DNA of 15,739 nt from JBIKLM01 sp044375105 (lineage in GTDB: Bacteria > Planctomycetota > UBA1135 > GCA-002686595): NCBI GenBank assembly GCA_044375105.1, contig JBILNK010000099.1, positions 1 to 15,739 of the forward strand, read 5' to 3'. Positions 1 through 8,427 of the stretch are shown one piece after another. Made by a program: the position numbers and the translations under genes. Numbering within the stretch: position 1 is the first letter of the stretch; each line of letters starts with the position of its first letter. The notes below the pieces were generated by a model that had not been told where the DNA came from, did no database searches, and saw only the letters and a list, made by a program, of their open reading frames with translations.

Positions 1-1
1 G

Positions 2-181
2 GGCCTGGCCCTCGAACAGGCCGCGGCCGCGCTGCCGCGCCGTGGGCAACCGGCTGCGACCAACGCAAGCTGCGCCTCGATCCCCAGCCCGGCCGACGAG
101 GGCCCCGCCAGCGCCTGCGGAGCCGGATCGCCGGCGCAGCCTTCCCCGCGCGGCCAAGCCGCGGAGGTCGAACGGCCATGA
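2..181 (+). CDS. C-terminal end of an upstream gene, truncated by the window edge
   Basis: Reading frame 2 is open from the left edge to a TGA at 179-181 and encodes 59 visible residues. It begins GLALEQAAAALPRRG and continues as a low-complexity Ala/Pro/Ser/Gly tail ending EVERP. Third codon positions are mostly G or C. The stop overlaps the ATG of the next gene in an ATGA (178-181), the same arrangement seen at two other gene junctions here. That makes it the likely true end of a co-transcribed gene. No domain is visible, so the function cannot be called. By position it is probably another polysaccharide gene such as a glycosyltransferase, but that is inference from context only. Confidence 0.6.
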   Translation, partial: GLALEQAAAALPRRGQPAATNASCASIPSPADEGPASACGAGSPAQPSPRGQAAEVERP

Positions 182-1356
182 GGGTCACCCTGTCGGTCTA
201 CGGCCGTTTCCATGGCTTCGACCTGGCCCGCGAGCTCGAGCGCCAGGGGGCCCTCGAGCGCCTGATCAGCTCCTATCCGAGCAGGGTCGCACAGCGCTTC
301 GGCGTGCCCCGGGAGCGCTTCGTCAGCCTGCTGCCCTTCGAGCTCTACGGGCGCGCCGCGCGGCGCCTGCCGGCGGCCCTGCGGCGGCGCCTCGAGCCCC
401 TGGCCCATGGGCCCTTCGCCGCGGCCGCGGCGCGCTGCCTGCCGGCCCGCCCGGAGGTCTTCGTGGGCTGGTCGGGGTCGTCCCTGGCGGCGCTCGCAGA
501 GGCCCAGCGGCGCGGCGCCCTGACGGTGCTGGAGCGCGGCAGCGCCCACATCGAAGCCCAGTGCGAGCTGCTCGGGGGGGCCTACCGCGCCGCGGGTCTC
601 CGCCCCGATCTGCCGCCCGCGTCGATCGTGGCCCGCGAGCTGGAGGAATACCGACGCGCCGACCTGATCGCGGTGCCCTCCAGCTTCGTGGCGGAGACCT
701 TCCTGCGCCGGGGTTTCGCACAAGAGCGCCTGCTGATCAACCCCTACGGCGTGGATCTCGAGCGCTTCCGACCGGCGCCGGAGCTGGCGCCCGGGTTGTG
801 TGTGCTGTTCGTCGGGCGGGCCTCGATCCGCAAGGGCGCGCACCTGCTCCTGGAGGCCTTCGCGGGCCTCGAGGACCCGAGCGCGCGGTTGTGCTTCGTC
901 GGCCCGGTCGAGCGCGAACTCGAGCCCTGGTTCGCGCGTTTCGCCGACCCGCGCGTGCGCCGGATCGGGCCCCTGCCGCAATCCGAGCTGCCGCCCCACT
1001 ATCGGGCCGCCAGCCTGTTCTGCCTGCCCTCCTACGAAGAGGGCATGGCCATGGTCCTGTTCCAAGCGGCGGCCAGCGGTCTGCCGCTCCTGATCACGCC
1101 GAACAGCGGCGGCGCGGAACTGCTGGCCGGAGGCCGCGCCGGCTTCGAGGTGCCCCCCGGCGATGTGGCCGCTCTGCGCGCGGCCCTGGAGCGGGCCCGC
1201 GACCAACGCCTGCTGCTCGAATCCATGGGGCAGGCGGCCCGCGCCCGCGTCGCACAGGGCTACGGCTGGGCGGACTACGGGCGCCGCGCCCTCGCGGGCT
1301 ATTCCAGGGCCCTGCAGGCCCGCGCCTCGGCGGGGCCTTCCCAGGCCGTGGCCTGA
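178..1356 (+). CDS. Family 4 glycosyltransferase (GT-B fold)
   Basis: This 392-residue protein probably transfers a sugar from a nucleotide donor to a growing lipid-linked glycan at the inner face of the cytoplasmic membrane. The N-terminal Rossmann half (about 1-190) opens with MRVTLSVYGRFHGFDLAREL. The C-terminal donor-binding half has the linker NPYGVDLERF (188-197), LFVGRASIRKGAHLLLEAF (210-228) and the family signature SYEEGMAMVLFQ (285-296), followed by GLPLLITPNSGG. In the usual E-x7-E pair the first Glu is E288, but the second position is Gln296, a departure from the commonest form. The ATG is well supported by GGAGGT at 163-168, nine bases upstream, and by the ATGA overlap with the preceding gene. 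Length is normal for GT4. It lies 49 bp before the sulfotransferase in the same orientation. Donor and acceptor cannot be read from sequence. Confidence 0.93.
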   Translation: MRVTLSVYGRFHGFDLARELERQGALERLISSYPSRVAQRFGVPRERFVSLLPFELYGRAARRLPAALRRRLEPLAHGPFAAAAARCLPARPEVFVGWSGSSLAALAEAQRRGALTVLERGSAHIEAQCELLGGAYRAAGLRPDLPPASIVARELEEYRRADLIAVPSSFVAETFLRRGFAQERLLINPYGVDLERFRPAPELAPGLCVLFVGRASIRKGAHLLLEAFAGLEDPSARLCFVGPVERELEPWFARFADPRVRRIGPLPQSELPPHYRAASLFCLPSYEEGMAMVLFQAAASGLPLLITPNSGGAELLAGGRAGFEVPPGDVAALRAALERARDQRLLLESMGQAARARVAQGYGWADYGRRALAGYSRALQARASAGPSQAVA

Positions 1357-1405
1357 GGCGAGAAACAGGCTTGACCGGAGGCCAGCGACACCCGATTCGA
1401 ACGAC

Positions 1406-2458
1406 ATGACCGCGCTGTCCCCAACGCCCCCCCACACGATCGCATCCCAAGGGTCGGAACGCTCCACAGCGGACGCGCTCGAGCCGCTGCCGCTGATCTA
1501 TATCCTTTCCAGCGGTCGCTCGGGCTCGACCCTGCTCGACTTGCTGCTGGGCCAACACGAGCGCATGTGGACCCTAGGCGAGTTGCAGGTGTTGCCCTGG
1601 GAGTTGCGCGAGCACCGCGCCCCCTGCGCCTGCGGACAGCCCCTCGAGGACTGCGAGTTCTTCGGTCCCCTGCTCCCCAGCCTGCCGCTCGCCTCCGGTG
1701 CGGCGCGCCTCGAGCACTTCCGCGAGAGCCACGGCTTCGGACGCGTGCTGCGCAGCCAGCTGCTGCTCGATCTCTTGCTCGGGGGCCCCCGTGGCCGCCG
1801 CCGGCAGCAGGCCGCCGCCTACGCGGAGCTCAACGCCGAGCTCCTGCGGCGCCTTTGGAGCGCGGCCCAGAAGCGCCAGCCCGCAGGGCTCGCTTACCTG
1901 GTCGATTCCTCGAAGGACCTCTATCGCCTGGCTTGGCTGGCGACCAGCGGACGCTTCGCCCTCAAGGTGATCCACGTCTACAAGGACCCACGCGCCTTCG
2001 TGCATTCGATGACGCGGCGCGAAGGCGCGCGGCCGGGCAGCGTGCTGCGCTTCGCCACGCGCTGGCTGATCGAGAACGCCCTGATGGCCTACCTGGGCTC
2101 GACCCTGCCGCCGCAGAACTTCCTGTGCCTCGACTACGAGACCCTGGCGGGCGATCCGCAGAGCGCCCTCTTGCGGCTGGGCCGCTTCTTGGGGCTCGAG
2201 CTCGCCCCCAACCATGGCCAGCGCCTGCGCCGCGAAACGGTCCACGCCATCAGCGGCAACGAGATGCGCTGGCAGCCCTCGAGCATCGAGCTGGACCAGC
2301 GCTGGCGAAAGGACCTGCCGGACTGGGCGCGGCGCCTGACCGGCGTGCTGACCTGGCCCTGGTGGCTGCTGCGCGCCGGGCGGCATTTGGAGCGCGCCGC
2401 CGAGCGGCCGACAGAGACGGCCGCCGATCGCCCGCCCCAGCGGCAAAGGGTGGCCTGA
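1406..2458 (+). CDS. PAPS-dependent sulfotransferase
   Basis: This 350-residue enzyme is predicted to move a sulfuryl group from 3'-phosphoadenosine-5'-phosphosulfate to a hydroxyl or amine, here most likely on the glycan made by the surrounding genes. The 5'-phosphosulfate loop is SSGRSGSTLLD (35-45), just after a short hydrophobic strand. The 3'-phosphate-binding region is KVIHVYKDPRAFVHSMTRR (187-205). A CACG...C cluster (74-83) and the late HAISGNEMRW motif (280-289) also recur in bacterial sulfotransferases of this type. The start is the ATG at 1406. The frame is open further upstream, but that part overlaps the glycosyltransferase in another frame and lacks family sequence. The Shine-Dalgarno is weak. 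It ends only 3 bp before the flippase gene, so co-expression is likely. The sulfated substrate is inferred from context. Confidence 0.92.
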   Translation: MTALSPTPPHTIASQGSERSTADALEPLPLIYILSSGRSGSTLLDLLLGQHERMWTLGELQVLPWELREHRAPCACGQPLEDCEFFGPLLPSLPLASGAARLEHFRESHGFGRVLRSQLLLDLLLGGPRGRRRQQAAAYAELNAELLRRLWSAAQKRQPAGLAYLVDSSKDLYRLAWLATSGRFALKVIHVYKDPRAFVHSMTRREGARPGSVLRFATRWLIENALMAYLGSTLPPQNFLCLDYETLAGDPQSALLRLGRFLGLELAPNHGQRLRRETVHAISGNEMRWQPSSIELDQRWRKDLPDWARRLTGVLTWPWWLLRAGRHLERAAERPTETAADRPPQRQRVA

Positions 2459-2461
2459 GCC

Positions 2462-3889
2462 ATGCAGGCCAGCCGCCGCGGCGACGCCCTGTGGATGCTC
2501 TCGGGCGGCCTGGCTCAGGCGGGCCTTGCATTCGGGGCCAACCTGGCCCTGGCGCGGCTGCTGGCGCCTGCGGACTTCGGCCGTTTCGCGCTGCTCTCCG
2601 CCGGCCTGGCGCTGTTCGGCTCCCTGGCCAGCCTGCGCTTGCCCACCCTGCTGCTGCGCGGCGCGGAGCCGACGCCCGAGCGGCTCTCGCGGCTGGTGAA
2701 CGCCTCGCGCTTCGAGGCCCTGCTGCTGTTTGCTGCGGGGCTCCTGCTGCTGCTCTCCGGGGCCCTGCCGCGCGGCACCCCCCTGGCCCTGTGGCTGCTG
2801 CTGCTGACCCAGGCGGCCCAGCCGCTGGTCTACGCGGCCCAGGCCCTGGGCGAACGGCGCGGGCACTTCAGGCCCTTGGCGCGGCTCGAGACCCTGGCCC
2901 AGATCAGCGGCCATGGCCTAGCCCTGTTGGCCGCCTGGGCGGGCCTCGCGGAGGGCGCGCTGGCGCTGCGCGAGGCCTGGATCCTGGGCGCCCTGGCGCT
3001 GGGCCTCTCCTGGCTGGGCTGCTGGCCGCGCGCTCCCTGGCGCTTGCCGCGCTGGAGCGAGCTGCTCGGCCTGGCGGACGAAGCCCGCGACGTGTGGCTC
3101 GACGGCCTGCTCGAGAGCGCCTACGCGCGCGTGCTGACCCTGGGCGCCGGCCTGGTGGGCGGCGAGACGGGGGCTGGGCTCTACCACCAGGCGATGCGTC
3201 TGGCCCAGGTCCCCCACCAGCTGCTGCAGCCCGTGGCCGCGCGCCTGGCCTTCAACTGGTTCGCCCGCGACGGCGCCCGCCGGGACGCCACGCTCCGGCA
3301 CCTCGGTCGCTGGCTGGCGGCGCCCCTGGCGCTGTGCTTCCTCCTGTGCCTGCTGGCGGCCGAGCCGCTGGTGCCCTGGATGCTCGGGGAGCGCTGGCGT
3401 GGGGCCGGGCCGCTCCTGGCGGCGCTCTCCGGCGTCGCCGCGGGCCAAAGCCTCCTGTCGCTCGGCAAGATGGCCCTCCTGGCGGGGCGTCAATCCGTGC
3501 GCCTGCTGTGCGCACGCCTGTTCCAGTGGACCGTGCTGCTGGGCCTCTTGCCGCTCGCGATCGCCGCCGGCAACCTGGGTCTGTTCGCCCTGGCGGTGAG
3601 CCTCTCGACCCTGCTGGCCGCCGGCTGCGCGGTGCGGCTGGCTCTATGGCAGAACGCGCCCGCGGCCCTCGCGCTCGAGCCGCACCTCGGCGATGAGCCG
3701 GCGCAGCAATCGCCGGACTCGCCCCGCACCTCTGGCCCTGCCGGCGAGCCCGGCCCACGCCCGACCTCGCCCCCCGTGCAGCCGCCCAACGTCGAGGCTA
3801 GCCCCGCGGCCCTGCCACGCCCCCTGGATCCGGCGCAGAAATCAAGCGTCTCTGCCGCGCACGGCGACCGCGGCACTGGCCGGCCTTGA
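2462..3889 (+). CDS. Wzx-type lipid-linked oligosaccharide flippase (MATE/MOP superfamily)
   Basis: This 475-residue integral membrane protein is predicted to flip undecaprenyl-linked repeat units across the cytoplasmic membrane. It begins with a short basic segment and then alternates long Leu/Ala-rich helices with short loops over residues 10-395, about twelve spans by eye. The early motif ARLLAPADFGRFALL (31-45) is characteristic of Polysacc_synt-family flippases, and WMLGERWRGAGPLL (306-319) matches a typical mid-protein loop. AAAGGG lies about 11 bases upstream of the ATG, and the sulfotransferase stop is 3 bp away. Residues from about 400 to the end form an unusual hydrophilic Pro/Ser/Ala-rich tail not expected in the family; its third codon positions remain GC-rich, so it is probably translated. 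The gene converges on the glycosyltransferase at 3927. A quinovosamine-type or teichoic-acid exporter would look similar. Confidence 0.9.
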   Translation: MQASRRGDALWMLSGGLAQAGLAFGANLALARLLAPADFGRFALLSAGLALFGSLASLRLPTLLLRGAEPTPERLSRLVNASRFEALLLFAAGLLLLLSGALPRGTPLALWLLLLTQAAQPLVYAAQALGERRGHFRPLARLETLAQISGHGLALLAAWAGLAEGALALREAWILGALALGLSWLGCWPRAPWRLPRWSELLGLADEARDVWLDGLLESAYARVLTLGAGLVGGETGAGLYHQAMRLAQVPHQLLQPVAARLAFNWFARDGARRDATLRHLGRWLAAPLALCFLLCLLAAEPLVPWMLGERWRGAGPLLAALSGVAAGQSLLSLGKMALLAGRQSVRLLCARLFQWTVLLGLLPLAIAAGNLGLFALAVSLSTLLAAGCAVRLALWQNAPAALALEPHLGDEPAQQSPDSPRTSGPAGEPGPRPTSPPVQPPNVEASPAALPRPLDPAQKSSVSAAHGDRGTGRP

Positions 3890-3926
3890 ACGGTGCCGGC
3901 CGGGGCCAAAGGGGCCCGCTCCCCGC

Positions 3927-5102
3927 TCAGGCCGCGCGGGCCCGCGGCCGCGGTGCGCCCTGGTAGGCGCTCTCGAAACGCTCGGCCAGGCGGCGCCAAT
4001 CGAGCTCCTCCAACACGCGCTGCTGGCCGCGCCGGCCGGCGGCCCGCAGAGCGGGCAGATCGGCGAGCAGCCGCGGCACCTCCGCGGCCCAGCGCTCCGC
4101 CGGCAGCACGTGGCCGGCACGCCAGCGGATGAGGAGTTCGGCGGCCCCCACCTCCGGAGTGACCAACGCAGGCAAGCCCTGGGCCAGCCCCTCGATCACC
4201 ACGTTGGCGAAGTTCTCCGAACGCGAAGGCAGCAGCAACAGGTCGCAATAGGCCAGCAGAGCGGCCTTGGTGCGCCCGGCCACCGGGCCCAACAGGCTGA
4301 CCCGCTGGCGCACGCCCAGGCGCTCGAGACGCGCCTCGAAACCGGCTTTTGCGCCTTCGTCCGGCCCGGCCACCAGGAGGTGACCTTGTGGCCAGCTCGG
4401 CAGGCACTCGGCCAGCCGATCGAGGCCCTTCTTCCAGGACAGACGCCCGAGGAACAGGAGCAGAGGCTCGCCGCGCGCCAAGAGCGCCAGCAGCCCGAGA
4501 TCGAGCTCCTCGAGGCCCGCGTCAGGGGCGGCTTCGGCGCGAATGCCGTTGGGGATCAGCCAGGGCTCGGGCCAAGGGAAACCGAGGTCCGGCAGGCGCT
4601 CGCGCTCGAGCTCGGCGGTCAGGTGCAATCCGGCGAGGCGCTCGAGCAGACCGGCTTCGATCCAGCGCAGCCACAGACGCTTGCGCAGGGATCCGCGGGC
4701 CTCGAGCGCTTCCTGCTGCAGCATGCCCCGGGGCGACAGGGCCGTCGGCACGCCCGCCGCTTGCCCCGCCCTCAAGGCCCAATGGCTCGAAAACTGGAAC
4801 AGACCGTGGGCATGGACCCATTCGAATGCGCCGACGCCGCGCTCCAAGGCCCCACGCAGCCCCGGGGCATAGCGCAGGCGCGGCGGACCCTGGACTTGGA
4901 AGTAGCGCACGCCCACCCCGTCGATCTCGCGCCGCTCGCCCTCCGAGACCCGCAGCCGCTGGCCTTCGTCCATGTCGGTAGTCCAAACCTCGACTTGGTG
5001 ACCGCGCTCGACCAGCGCGCTCGAAAGTCCATGCACCGAAGCGATCGGTCCACCGTAGCGGGTGCCCGGCAGATAGCTCGGGATCACTTGCAGGAGCTTC
5101 AT
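3927..5102 (-). CDS. Family 4 glycosyltransferase
   Basis: This 391-residue GT-B glycosyltransferase probably adds one sugar of the repeat unit on the cytoplasmic side. The N-terminal acceptor half starts MKLLQVIPSYLPGTRYGGPI, with the glycine-rich GGPI loop (18-21) of GT4 enzymes, and has HAHGLFQFSS (97-106). The donor half has WLIPNGI (181-187), LFLGRLSWKKGLDRL (216-230), HLLVAGPDEG (241-250) and an intact E-x7-E, with E296 and E304 in SRSENFANVVIEGLAQGLP. Its ATG overlaps the stop of the polymerase gene by four bases (ATGA, 5099-5102). GAGG lies seven bases upstream, inside the polymerase reading frame, which supports translational coupling. The protein ends in a short Arg/Ala tail. It is the last gene of the minus-strand block and converges on the flippase across 37 bp. 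Sugar specificity is unknown. Confidence 0.93.
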   Translation of the reverse strand: MKLLQVIPSYLPGTRYGGPIASVHGLSSALVERGHQVEVWTTDMDEGQRLRVSEGERREIDGVGVRYFQVQGPPRLRYAPGLRGALERGVGAFEWVHAHGLFQFSSHWALRAGQAAGVPTALSPRGMLQQEALEARGSLRKRLWLRWIEAGLLERLAGLHLTAELERERLPDLGFPWPEPWLIPNGIRAEAAPDAGLEELDLGLLALLARGEPLLLFLGRLSWKKGLDRLAECLPSWPQGHLLVAGPDEGAKAGFEARLERLGVRQRVSLLGPVAGRTKAALLAYCDLLLLPSRSENFANVVIEGLAQGLPALVTPEVGAAELLIRWRAGHVLPAERWAAEVPRLLADLPALRAAGRRGQQRVLEELDWRRLAERFESAYQGAPRPRARAA

Positions 5103-6577
5103 GCCCTGACCTCGAGCTTCGGGAAGGCGAACTTATGGTGGCTTTGCTGGCGCTGCCCGCGCACCCAATAGAGCAACGGTCCGATCACCACGGCCTGCTG
5201 CAGCATGCCGCCGAGCACCAGGCTGAGGTCCGACTCCACCGAGGTCAGACCGCCGAGCCAGACCGCCCCCAGCAGGGTGGCGATCGGACCGACGCCGGCC
5301 CGGTACAGGCGCTCGATCAGCACGCGGATCCAGATGCCGAACAGCAGCATGCCGACGAAGACACCGGCGGCGCCGAAGTTGCAGTACATCTCGATCAACT
5401 GGGGGAAGTTGATCGAGGTCGTGCGGTCGTCCGGATCGATGATCGCGTAGCGGTGCGCGAATCGTTGGCCGAGATCCTTGACCGGCTTGTCGGGCCACAG
5501 GGCCCGCGGCACCAGGCTCTGCGGCAGGCTCACGTAGGACGAGCCATTCCAGTAGGGCACCGCAACGGGGGTCGAATCGACCACGTGCCCGAGCAGGGCC
5601 ACCTGCGCCAGACGGTCGTTGATGGTCTCGATGGTGCGGCGTCCCCCGTCGCGCTCCAGCTCGTCGATCGAGATCTGGATGAACATCGCGGCCCGCTCGA
5701 GCCGGCCCTCGGCCACCAGGTGCGGGTGCTGCTTGGAGAGCGAGCGAAACTCCATCGCCCCGCCGCGCAGCATCAGGGCCAGCATGGCCGCCAGCGTCAA
5801 GGCGCTGAGCGGCACACGCCCGCCGGTGGCCCAGATCAGCGCCAGCAGGAACGAGCCGCCCTTGATGGCCGCGCCGATGGCGCCCTCGGACAGGCTGGCC
5901 AGGAAGAACAGCGGCAAGCCCAGGCTGAGCAGCGGCAAGGCCGTCTTGCGATCGAGTTCGCCGCGCCGCCACAGCAGGATCGCCAAGCCCAGCCCGACCT
6001 GCAGGAGCAGCGCCAGCAGTTTGGCCGGCTGCACGAACACCCCTGGCACCAAGCCCGCCCGCAGCCCGGACTCGGCCAACAGGCCGACCGGCAGGCACAG
6101 GAACAGGAGCGCCCTGGCGCGCCCAGCATCCCAGCCCGGTGCAGCGGCTGCCGACTTGCGCGCCGGCACCAGGCTCTGGCCGAAAACGAAACCGAGGGCG
6201 CCCAGCAAGCACAGATCCAGCGCGCGCTCCAACGCGGCGACCTTGGGCTCGATCAGCATGCCCACGACGCGATCGCCGAGCAGCACGGGCAGGGCGTAGT
6301 AGAGCGTGTGGATGACCCCCAAGAGGGCCAAGACGGGCACGCCGCCGATCGGCTCGCGGGGGCGCGCCTCCGGCCGGAAGCAGCCTCCGATCGCCGGTGC
6401 GAGCAGGATCAGCGCCAGCAGGTAGGCCTTCCAGGGCAGCCAGAAGCCCGTGCTGCCGAAGTCGCGCTCCGCGGCCAGCCAGGCCAGCCCGAAGACCAGC
6501 GCTAGGCCCAGCAGCGGGCGCGCCCGCCCGGGCAGCGGCGCGGCTCCCGGGGTTCCGACCCTCGCATTCGTGCTCAT
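5099..6577 (-). CDS. Wzy-like O-antigen/exopolysaccharide polymerase, multi-pass membrane protein
   Basis: This 492-residue protein has about ten to twelve hydrophobic spans by eye. They include residues 21-36, 50-66, 80-100, 118-137, 155-170, 183-203, 213-230, 255-270, 402-420 and 432-472. A large hydrophilic loop at about 272-390 contains SLVPRALWPDKPVKDLG (354-370). That loop and the R-x-L-W-P-D-K-P motif are typical of polymerase-like proteins in exopolysaccharide and exosortase-linked loci. The predicted role is joining flipped repeat units at the outer face of the inner membrane. The chosen start, MSTNARVG, overlaps the asnB stop as ATGA (6574-6577). The frame stays open upstream only as a non-coding shadow of asnB. 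Wzy proteins diverge so much that family placement rests on topology, motif and context. A ligase is the main alternative. Confidence 0.82.
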   Translation of the reverse strand: MSTNARVGTPGAAPLPGRARPLLGLALVFGLAWLAAERDFGSTGFWLPWKAYLLALILLAPAIGGCFRPEARPREPIGGVPVLALLGVIHTLYYALPVLLGDRVVGMLIEPKVAALERALDLCLLGALGFVFGQSLVPARKSAAAAPGWDAGRARALLFLCLPVGLLAESGLRAGLVPGVFVQPAKLLALLLQVGLGLAILLWRRGELDRKTALPLLSLGLPLFFLASLSEGAIGAAIKGGSFLLALIWATGGRVPLSALTLAAMLALMLRGGAMEFRSLSKQHPHLVAEGRLERAAMFIQISIDELERDGGRRTIETINDRLAQVALLGHVVDSTPVAVPYWNGSSYVSLPQSLVPRALWPDKPVKDLGQRFAHRYAIIDPDDRTTSINFPQLIEMYCNFGAAGVFVGMLLFGIWIRVLIERLYRAGVGPIATLLGAVWLGGLTSVESDLSLVLGGMLQQAVVIGPLLYWVRGQRQQSHHKFAFPKLEVRA

Positions 6578-8427
6578 CCCGCTTCGGCCATGAAGCCCTG
6601 GCGGGCGCACAGCTCGAGGGCCAGGCGCCGCGCCCAAGGAGCGCGGGGCGCCGCCAGCGGCGAACGCGGCGGGCAGGCGGCCAGGAAGGACACGAGCGGC
6701 ACGTGGAATCCGGTCTTCTTGCGGGTCAAGATCTCGGGCGGCAGGGCGGGCCGCGGAGCGCGCTGCAGGGCCCCCTTGCCGGGCGCACGGCCGAAGGCCG
6801 CCAGGCTCGGCGCCAGGGCCGCGAGCAGCCGCACGTCGACCAGCGGGACGCGCAGCTCGAGCCCGTGGGCCATCGAGGCGCGATCGGAATCCCGCAGCAG
6901 CTGGTCGCGCATGTAGCGGGTCGACTCGAGGGCGCACAGCCGGGCCCAGGGGGTCGCGAGGGCGCGGATAGCGCGATCTTCCGCCCGGCGTGCCTCCGAA
7001 AGCGCCGCCAGGCCTTCGCGGGCCAGATCGGGGCCGATCAGGTCCGGCAGCTCGTAGGGCAGGAACAGGCCGCGGCGCAGCGCGTAGGCTGCCAGCGGGT
7101 CGCCGCGCACCTCGAGGGCCGCGGCCCACTTGGGCGAAAGCCCCTCGGGCAGCGTGCGCCGGAGCAGCTCACGCAGGCCCACGGCCAGGCCCGGCACGGC
7201 GCCGGGCCAGCGCGTCCAGGCCGCCAACCGCGGCACCTGACGGAACGAGGGGTAGCCGCCCAGGAGCTCGTCCCCGCCCAGCCCCGAGAGCACCACGGTC
7301 AAGCCTGCGGCCCGCGCCGCTCGGCTGACCAGATAGGTGTTGAGCCCGTCGGTGGTCGGCAGGTCCATGGCCGCCAGCCAGCCTTCGATGCCGCCCTCGA
7401 AATCGTGGGCCGAGAAGGGCACCACGCGATGCTCGAGCGAGAGGCTCTGCGCCACCTGCCGCGCCAGGGGCAACTCGTCGCCGGCGCGGCCTTCGTTTTC
7501 CGGGCAGGCCAGCGTGATGGCCGTCAGATTGCCCGCGGGCTGGACCTCGCGCATCAGCCCCGCCAGCGCCGTGGAGTCGACGCCGGCCGAAAGGAAGAGC
7601 CCCACAGGCACGTCCGAACTGAGCGTGTGCGCGCGCACGCTGTCGAGCACGGCCGCGCGCACGCGGGCGTCGAATTCGGGCGCGCTCTCGGCCCGCTCCG
7701 GGCGGGCCGCTTCGAGCTCCGCCAGGCGCTCGAGCAGCCCGCGCCGCGGCAGGGCCTCCACGAACCCGCGCTCGTCGGCGCACCACACCGACCCGGGGGG
7801 CAGGGAGCGGATGCTCCGCTGCAGGGTGAACGGCTCCGGCACGCAGCCGCTCAGCAGGAAGCCGCACAGACCGGCCGCATCGACCTCACTCCGGATCTGC
7901 CCCCCCGCCAGCAGGGCGCGCGCCTCGCTGGCGACGCGCAGGCAGCCGCCGTCGTCCGCGAAGTACAAGGGCTTGATGCCGTAGGCGTCGCGGGCCAACC
8001 ACAAACGGCGCTCGCGTCGGTCCCACAGACACAGGGCGAACATGCCGCGCAGGCCCGCGAAGACCGCGGGCCCACGGGCGGCGAAGCTCTCGAGCAGCAC
8101 CTCGCTGTCCGAGCGGGTGCGCAGGGCCTGGCCTTCGGCCTCGAGCGCGGCGCGCAGGTCCCCGTCGTCGTAGATCTCGCCGTTGAAGACCAGCACGTAG
8201 CGCCCGCAGGCGGAGTGCATCGGCTGCCCGGCGCGCGCATCCAGGTCGCGGATCGCCAGGCGGCGGTGGGCCAATCCCAGCCCGCCGGCGGGGTCCAGCC
8301 ACAGGCCGCTGCCGTCCGGTCCGCGCGCGGCCTGGGCGGCGGAGATGCGCTCGAGCTCGGCCCCGAGGGGCAGGCCGGCGGCCGCGCGCGGGGGCCGGCG
8401 ATCGAAACGGGCAGCGATTCCGCACAT
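6574..8427 (-). CDS. asnB: Asparagine synthase-like glutamine amidotransferase
   Basis: This 617-residue cytoplasmic enzyme has both AsnB domains. The N-terminal class II glutaminase domain begins MCGIAARF; Met removal would expose the nucleophile Cys2. It continues with RGPDGSG (35-41), HRRLAIRDL (54-62), NGEIYD (82-87), RSDSEVLLESF (105-115) and LARDAYGIKPLYF (144-156). The synthetase domain has the ATP-pyrophosphatase loop LSAGVDST (279-286), SGLGGDELLGGYPSF (381-395) and LELRVPLVDVRLL near the C terminus. Cys2 fixes the start even though the frame is open far upstream and no Shine-Dalgarno is present. In the family, ammonia from glutamine amidates an adenylylated carboxylate, classically aspartate. 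Within a glycan cluster containing a uronic-acid-forming dehydrogenase, amidation of a sugar carboxylate, as proposed for WbpS, is an alternative. It leads the asnB-polymerase-glycosyltransferase block. Confidence 0.93.
   Translation of the reverse strand: MCGIAARFDRRPPRAAAGLPLGAELERISAAQAARGPDGSGLWLDPAGGLGLAHRRLAIRDLDARAGQPMHSACGRYVLVFNGEIYDDGDLRAALEAEGQALRTRSDSEVLLESFAARGPAVFAGLRGMFALCLWDRRERRLWLARDAYGIKPLYFADDGGCLRVASEARALLAGGQIRSEVDAAGLCGFLLSGCVPEPFTLQRSIRSLPPGSVWCADERGFVEALPRRGLLERLAELEAARPERAESAPEFDARVRAAVLDSVRAHTLSSDVPVGLFLSAGVDSTALAGLMREVQPAGNLTAITLACPENEGRAGDELPLARQVAQSLSLEHRVVPFSAHDFEGGIEGWLAAMDLPTTDGLNTYLVSRAARAAGLTVVLSGLGGDELLGGYPSFRQVPRLAAWTRWPGAVPGLAVGLRELLRRTLPEGLSPKWAAALEVRGDPLAAYALRRGLFLPYELPDLIGPDLAREGLAALSEARRAEDRAIRALATPWARLCALESTRYMRDQLLRDSDRASMAHGLELRVPLVDVRLLAALAPSLAAFGRAPGKGALQRAPRPALPPEILTRKKTGFHVPLVSFLAACPPRSPLAAPRAPWARRLALELCARQGFMAEAG

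Noticed and set aside
1163..1405. Upstream extension of the sulfotransferase frame
   Set aside because: It lies inside the first glycosyltransferase gene in a different frame and adds no sulfotransferase sequence.
3903..3917. GGGCC/GGCCC hairpin between the convergent flippase and glycosyltransferase ends
   Set aside because: The stem is only five pairs with no T-run, which is expected by chance at this GC content.
3693..5171. Long plus-strand frame antisense to the second glycosyltransferase, and similar long antisense frames across the window
   Set aside because: They are rich in Gln/Ala/Arg/Pro, as expected of antisense frames in very GC-rich DNA, and they overlap genes with clear motifs on the opposite strand.
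5099..7129. A 676-residue minus-strand frame extending the polymerase upstream
   Set aside because: The first 184 codons overlap asnB in another frame and are Arg/Pro/Gly-rich shadow sequence. The ATGA overlap and topology support the start at 6577.
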